Positions 58,700 to 64,000 of a DNA stretch of 64,000 nucleotides are shown in pieces. The notes under the pieces are model-generated. The model had not been told where the DNA came from. It was given only the letters and a program-made list of their open reading frames with translations, and searched no databases. The position numbers and the translations under genes were made by a program. This DNA comes from Sipunculus nudus (lineage: Eukaryota; Annelida; Sipuncula; Golfingiida; Sipunculidae), in assembly GCA_026874595.1 (NCBI GenBank), contig CM049314.1, forward strand, positions 10,780,729 through 10,844,728, in the 5' to 3' direction. The stretch's first letter is position 1. Each line of letters starts with the position of its first letter.

Positions 58700-60888
58700 T
58701 AAAATGTAGAAGTTGTTGTTGTTGTTGCTTCACCGCTTACTGTGTTTGTAGCGGCTGGTCGCCATGCTTTGGACGATAAAATCGTCAGCCTTTTTGCCCT
58801 TTAAGGGTATTCCAGTGCTTCTCTGCCGAACGCCCGCCCCCTCCTATATTCTGCACATGGCTTTTGTCTGCTTTTTGACACCCAGAATTTGGCGCGCACC
58901 GAATGGCAGGTTGCCATGGATATTTGCAGTTGTGGTCAAGTAAAGAAGCACGCGTAGCTTTGCTGTCAGCAATTTTGGCTAAAATGACTACTAAGGCCAC
59001 CTAGTGGCCGGCCCATGCACTGCCCGTTTCATTTTTGGTAAAAGGACAGTGAAATCTGTGATATCTATTATTTATATTTTTTGAAAGTGCTCTTACTAAG
59101 AGTAGGATTCATGTTCTATTATTTATGTAACTGATAAGTAATACCGAGGGAGAGATCAGACCGCCACGGGGACCATTAAAACATGGTTTGGGGAGGGGGA
59201 AATAATGTTGTCCAAACATTGCAACAATTAAATTTGGATTTCAACAACTTTTATGAATTGCCAAGTTTGTGTTCATTTTTTGTTAAGGAATTTGGAATTG
59301 AATTACGTAATCACTGTCTTTGTGATACTGATTTGAAATGGTGCTGGTCTCAGACTTGGTTTTATATTTTAACATTTTGTTCTGTTTAAATTTGCAGTTA
59401 AAAAAAATTGAGTTGGTCCCGTATAGGTTGGGTATGTGTAAATGAACAGATGTTAGTCACAGTTAATCCGGGAGGGGGTACAACCGGAAGTCGTTTTACA
59501 TCTGGGGCTGATCACAAATTGTGCAAATTACTAGTTAAGTGTATTAATTGGGTAAGAGATAATTCAAATTTGTGAATGATTTGGGAGTAGATATAATAAT
59601 TATGCTAATCTGAATTCAGTTTGCTCTAAGATTACCAGTGTATCATCTAAGATTACAAATGTATCATTATTATATCGTAGTACGTCCGTGTCAAATGTTT
59701 GACTATGTGTGATAGTGTTCTATTTATAGTCACGTTTTCTATTTATGGTAACACTGACAAAATGCACACTTTCTAAAACTTCATGATCCTGCATATCTTT
59801 AAATTTTTTGTCTCTTTATACCTGTAATTCGCTATTAAGGAAATTGATTATTCATGTCGAAAGCACGACAAGTATCAAAACGTACTCTTGATAAGCATGC
59901 TTCAATAATAATATAGATCTATATTTTTGTACTTATCTAATTATACTTAAGCAGTCGAAGCTCAAGTAGATGTATTGTAAGTGTTCCCTTAGAGCAAACT
60001 GGATTTAAAGTTGCGCCTTGTACGTCCCTAAGAACTAACTGCGTCATTTACTGGCATTCGGGCAAACTTTTCATCTCTTCCAAGGGATTATGATTAAAAG
60101 TTTGCCAAAGTGATGGTGAATGTAACTGCGTCAGAGGTGCTTTGTTGCCGCCGCTGAAAAAATGTCTACATTGATCGCAATTAAAGTGACGAAGAGGGAT
60201 GCTTAGGGCAAGTACTGTGGCCCATCTTTAATATTAGCTCACGGGGAAGTACGAGTTTTTACTCTCGTATTTAGGCGACTGCAACTGCGGTTTTACAATG
60301 GTGCACAAGAGAAGTCAAACCGTATGATCTCACTCACATTTTACCTATGCACTGGTGCAAGTCTTTACAGAAGTGTCTATAAAACAAGGAGTAGAGTAGG
60401 ATATGTTTGTCCCTTTACCCTGAATCTCTAGTATGTGTAATTGTTGTACGGTCCCTTCCGTTTGAGAATTCAGTTAGGGCAGCAATCGAGGGGAAGGCAT
60501 CTGCGGGTTCTGTAAGTCTCGCCGGGACCTGTACTTCGCGGAGAAATCATTCAGAAAAAAATGTCCGTCTTCCCATATGGGTCAAGAGAGTCTTATAGGG
60601 TCGTAAGCACAAGAAACGCACACTTCTATATTTTATTTTAAGAATTGAAGCAAATTTTGATAATTGGATTTCAAAATTAAATCCAATTATTTGAATGGAT
60701 TTCTTCTAAAACTTACTAATTCTGAAGAATGTAATGAATTAAATCATCCCATTAGATAAAATTCCATAGGGGAAAATCTGCCATTCGCGCTGTAGTGTCG
60801 TACCGGAAGCGGAAGTACAGGTGTCGTTTGGTCTTTTGGAACCCGCGTCGCAGAATCCAGGATGAAACTGATGGGAAGATATTAAAAC
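58700..60888. other. intergenic region, GC-richer patches and ETS-type motifs
   Basis: After the last mbl poly(A) candidate. It contains a CTCF-core-like match at 58996-59007, an ACCGGAAGT motif at 59483-59491, an 11-bp inverted repeat at 60061-60106 and a smaller one at 60250-60269. No exon that I recognise. Confidence 0.45.
60802..60816. promoter_or_regulatory. paired ETS-type motifs, possible core promoter
   Basis: ACCGGAAG immediately followed by CGGAAGT, 73 bp before an ATG that opens a candidate first coding exon. Paired CCGGAAG sites are typical of TATA-less housekeeping promoters. Promoter activity is inferred. Confidence 0.4.
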
Positions 60889-60972
60889 ATGAATGCTCTC
60901 GTTGACATCCTTAAAGCCCAGGAACAAATCATCTTCGCGTCTTCCTATGTACCACAACAACAGCGAAATGAG
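60889..60972 (+). CDS. candidate first coding exon of an unrecognised downstream gene
   Basis: The ATG follows a GC-rich, ETS-motif-bearing segment. The frame encodes MNALVDILKAQEQIIFASSY then VPQQQRNE and reaches a donor-like GAG|gtgaat at 60973 (28 codons, phase 0). The amphipathic, Gln-rich beginning looks like a real protein N-terminus, but I do not recognise the family. A possible later exon with matching phase lies at 63494-63655. Confidence 0.4.
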
Positions 60973-63493
60973 GTGAATCAATGTGGAATTTTATCTTTTG
61001 TTACAAGAGTTGTACATATTTCAATATATAGGTATTTTGATTTATGGGATCTTCTGGTTATCATTTCAACACAAGTGGTGAATAAACAGTTTAAATGTAA
61101 CTCCATGCCTCCTTCCATTCACTTTGAACCCTCTGGAAATCTTGTTCTAACCTGACACTCATGGAACCATGTTTTCTCCTATTCAACCCTTGTTTATCTC
61201 GGCACATAAATCCCGCAGCTCGCTGGACAAGTACCTCTTCCCGAGAAGCAATAGTGCCCCATCCCACTCTAGCGGGAAGATGTTAATGTTACTTTGCCCG
61301 TTCTTACCAGGTAATAAACACTTTAAAATGTATAATATGTTGGCAGAGCCCCTGTATCACTTTGACATAGAATGCATTCCAAATATGACCTTGGCGTAAT
61401 CCTATTCCCTATAACTTATAGTGAAATATAGATCAACCTAGCCTAGACGGATCTCCATTTCATGTAACCTTGACTGTAAAGTCTAGGAACTACTCTCCAT
61501 TATTTTTTTGATTTTGCCCTTAAAAAATAAACATAATTCAATAACCCAACTTCCTCGTCCAATATATTCTGCAAGTGTGTTAAATAGACGCCACAAGTTG
61601 ATCCATCTATAGTTTAAAAGTCAGTCCTGCATGCTTAAATTCAAAGTGTCCATATACAGCCTGACAGCAGAAATTTAATATGATATTTCCGTAGAAAGAA
61701 CTTGCCTGCAGTAGACGGAACTCTTGGTTTTCTGTCCAACCAAAAGTTCTGGAGCACCTCCTTTCCCCCAGATTATTTCTCAAAATGAATGCCCCAGTAG
61801 TGATGGTTCTTGATGAGCCGACCATGTCCCCTCGTCTCATGGCAGATTAGCACTTGGAGTGACCAGTTAAACCGTCTTTGACCTTCATGGGTAGTCCGAA
61901 ATGACGCATGGCTGTGTGAAAGTGTGGTGGTGAGACTGAGAAATGAAGGGAAAAGTGTGATATGGCGACCAAGCCGTGTCCTGCTGCATCGAAAGTGAGA
62001 AACCAGAAGTGATAGCTTTGAAGTATTGTTTATATGTATGATCTCCATGGTATCTTCAATCATCACCGGTTGGTTACCGTGGTTGACTTTTTCAATAAGA
62101 CGTCTCATCTACACGGGGGATCCTAGGCCTTATTGGTATATATTCTTCAGAAAGAAGATACCCATGCCTATAAATTAAATGGCAGGTGTACGTGAAATAA
62201 ATAGAAGTAACAATCGATCGTATACATACATGTGAAATACTGCAGATTGAACTATAGTGTTAAATACTGTAGATGAGGAATAAGAATTTAAACATTTTTT
62301 ATCTAATATTAATATCATTGTGCTGTAAGTATTTTCTTAAACTAGCTTTAAAATAGGAAAAGAAAAATTGATACGTAATTTTAACAAGTAAATTTCACAA
62401 GTAAACACCTCTGAAATGCATATAGTTCTGCTATAACCCCAGCATTTTTTGCCTTTGGCACATGCAGTTGTGTATGCTGCCTGGTATATATGTATACAAA
62501 TTCTTTTTATTTAATAAATAGGTTATCAAAGACCCTTTGTTATAATATTAAAACATCAAAGTTAACAGTACACGGAGGCCTTAGTTATTTCTAAAATCTT
62601 AGTAGAATAAAATTCCTTCAATGTGTGCATTGATCACACTAAGTTGAAGGCTTCTGCTTAACTTCTTCATACGCACGTCACTGCTCGATGAACATGAACC
62701 ACCCTCCTTCCCTCAAGCAAGACAAAAAAAAAAAGATATAACACATTTAAAAATTATTGATATTTTTCCTTGATTTTTCCTTTCATGGCTTTCTCCCCCA
62801 AGACTTTGGCCATTTCAGCCCAAATTGTGGTTGCCGCGATTCTTTTAACCATTACTAATTAAACAACAGATGGATGAGATTTTTAGACAGACTGCAAATA
62901 GATTTTTATGAATATTTCCGGACTTTTCAAAAGTAATTTTTTAATCATGACTTTTATCAGGGCATTGGAATCCTGTACCCGTTTCTTAGTTTGTTTCATC
63001 TTGATCATATATAAATTTTATTTCTCATTGAAAAATAAACCTTTTTACTCTTAGACATTTTTTTAATAAAAAAAAAATTTTATATTGAAACGAACAAAAC
63101 GGAGTCCATTTCAGATGGATGCCTGCTCTAGTGTCTGTTGGAAATTTCTTATTTAACAAATTCACTACGCCGATAACGGGATAAACCAGGAGGCTGAAAT
63201 GAAGCCGTGAAATGCTTGGGGGGGGGGGGAATGAAAAATAAAATTGTCTAAATTTAGGGAATCCTGAATGCCATTTTTGTAAATTTATGACCTGCACTTT
63301 CCCAGCGGGGCTTCTCTAAAAGTGAATTATGGAAGCCGCAATTAAACGATTCGTCGCATTTAGTTTATAGGCAGTAGGTAAACTATACAGCAGATAGGAA
63401 CCTATATATTTCTTATACGTAAAACCATGAAAGTCCGAGAATTAAAAACTACAGATATTAAGGGCATACTATAACTGTCCTTATTATTTACAG
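60973..63493. other. unassigned sequence, possible intron of the downstream gene
   Basis: Contains overlapping minus-strand open frames of 77 and 111 codons (61607-62108) and a plus-strand frame at 61169-61399, none recognised. AT-rich after 62150. No repeats of note. Confidence 0.3.
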
Positions 63494-63655
63494 AGAATAT
63501 GTGTACATTTCGAACGAATTATCCAAGCATGGGAAGACGGTCCTTATCCTCAGAGGGAAACAAAGGACAGCCTGTTTGAATACGGTCTGATTGATCAGGG
63601 ATCTGGGCGTCTGCACATGTTTATCAGACCGACCGTGGTATTTCGCACATATTGA
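63494..63655 (+). CDS. possible terminal exon of the unrecognised downstream gene
   Basis: After a good acceptor (cttattatttacag) the phase-0 frame is open for 53 codons, starting RICVHFERIIQAWEDGPYPQ and ending VVFRTY then TGA. Balanced composition and many charged residues are suggestive, and the phase matches the donor at 60973. There is no homology recognised, and an opposite-strand frame is also open, so this is weak. Confidence 0.22.
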   Translation, partial: RICVHFERIIQAWEDGPYPQRETKDSLFEYGLIDQGSGRLHMFIRPTVVFRTY

Positions 63656-64000
63656 AGAAAAACTGACCTGTTCGAATCCTGCTGCCTGTTTTGTATAGTC
63701 CATGTTAAAAGCAAGTAAAATTAACATATATACATGTGCTTAATCTAAAGTATGCAGAAGTGCTTAAAGTGAGGGTGAAATCTTTGGACACGGTCTGCAT
63801 GCATTTGTAGCCGTTGGTTATTGGACCGCTATAACCACCGCCATTATACAATAAATAATTCGAACGACATTCACCAATCCTTAGGTTAATAATTAAACCC
63901 CATACCAAGACCTTGACGACTGCAGACCCCAGACGTCCTTTAGCGTCAGATATCATGTCAACATGAAGGATTTAAGCTTAATGCTTCCATGGCCGACACA

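Larger units (their letters stand above)
54593..58700 (+). other. mbl: probable mbl 3' untranslated region
   Basis: No ORF I recognise occurs here. AATAAA signals at 55496-55501, 58354-58359 and 58677-58682 give possible ends. The last is followed about 30 nt later by a GTTGTT run (58712-58727), the kind of GU-rich element found after cleavage sites. The length is inferred: the UTR may stop near 55.5 kb or continue to 58.7 kb. It contains an ATT microsatellite near 56.0 kb, an alternating TA/TG stretch near 56.3 kb and a short copy of finger-like sequence at 56362 (separate entry). Confidence 0.5.

Noticed and set aside
61607-62108. Minus-strand open frames of 77 and 111 codons
   Set aside because: Overlapping in different frames, no recognisable domain, no promoter or splice context; may be remnants of an old mobile element but I cannot show it.

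Overview
This 64-kb window is eukaryotic, intron-rich and AT-rich. It carries the 3' two-thirds or so of one large plus-strand gene, muscleblind (mbl; MBNL in vertebrates), which encodes a tandem-CCCH RNA-binding splicing regulator. The first zinc finger and the first half of the second are not in the window, so the gene starts upstream. The organism is an invertebrate. Finger 2 has the CX6C spacing I associate with fly-type muscleblind rather than the CX4C of vertebrates. Dispersed repeats with CCGT runs, paired AGCTCA/TGAGCT ends and 'TGACCTTGACCT' blocks are of a kind I associate with mollusc genomes. A bivalve or other mollusc is the best guess, not a proof.

Layout: 1-9199 is the end of a large intron (27-bp satellite at its left edge, GC-richer unique islands, dispersed repeats, then a 49-bp satellite ending about 45 bp before the first exon). 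Exon A (9200-9367) completes finger 2. A 20.6-kb intron follows, with two candidate in-frame cassette exons (about 21.25 and 24.98 kb). Exon B (29920-30141) is the linker. A 7.4-kb intron holds a 2-kb 40-bp satellite. Exon C (37580-37825) encodes fingers 3 and 4, with an optional in-frame 90-nt 5' extension. An 8-kb intron contains a cassette at about 45.15 kb that matches the vertebrate MBNL nuclear-localisation exon in position, length and KRP motif, and a dense YGCY cluster sits just upstream of it. Exons D (45989-46154) and E (49448-49557) encode the low-complexity tail. Exons F (53831-53915) and G (54468-54592) encode a further pair of CCCH fingers and the stop codon. The 3'UTR probably runs to a poly(A) signal at 55496 and/or 58677.

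Intron phases agree across the whole chain (A 0, B 0, C 0, D 1, E 0, F 1, G stop). Without optional exons the visible part encodes 373 residues. The most unusual points are the third CCCH pair, the ancient-looking autoregulatory cassette, and several satellite arrays in the introns that carry either YGCY motifs (the muscleblind binding site) or splice-acceptor-like sequence.

Downstream of about 59 kb there is GC-richer sequence with ETS-type motifs and a possible first coding exon of a second plus-strand gene (60889-60972), which I do not recognise. I found no rRNA, tRNA or CRISPR, and no ORF that I recognise as an autonomous transposase or reverse transcriptase.
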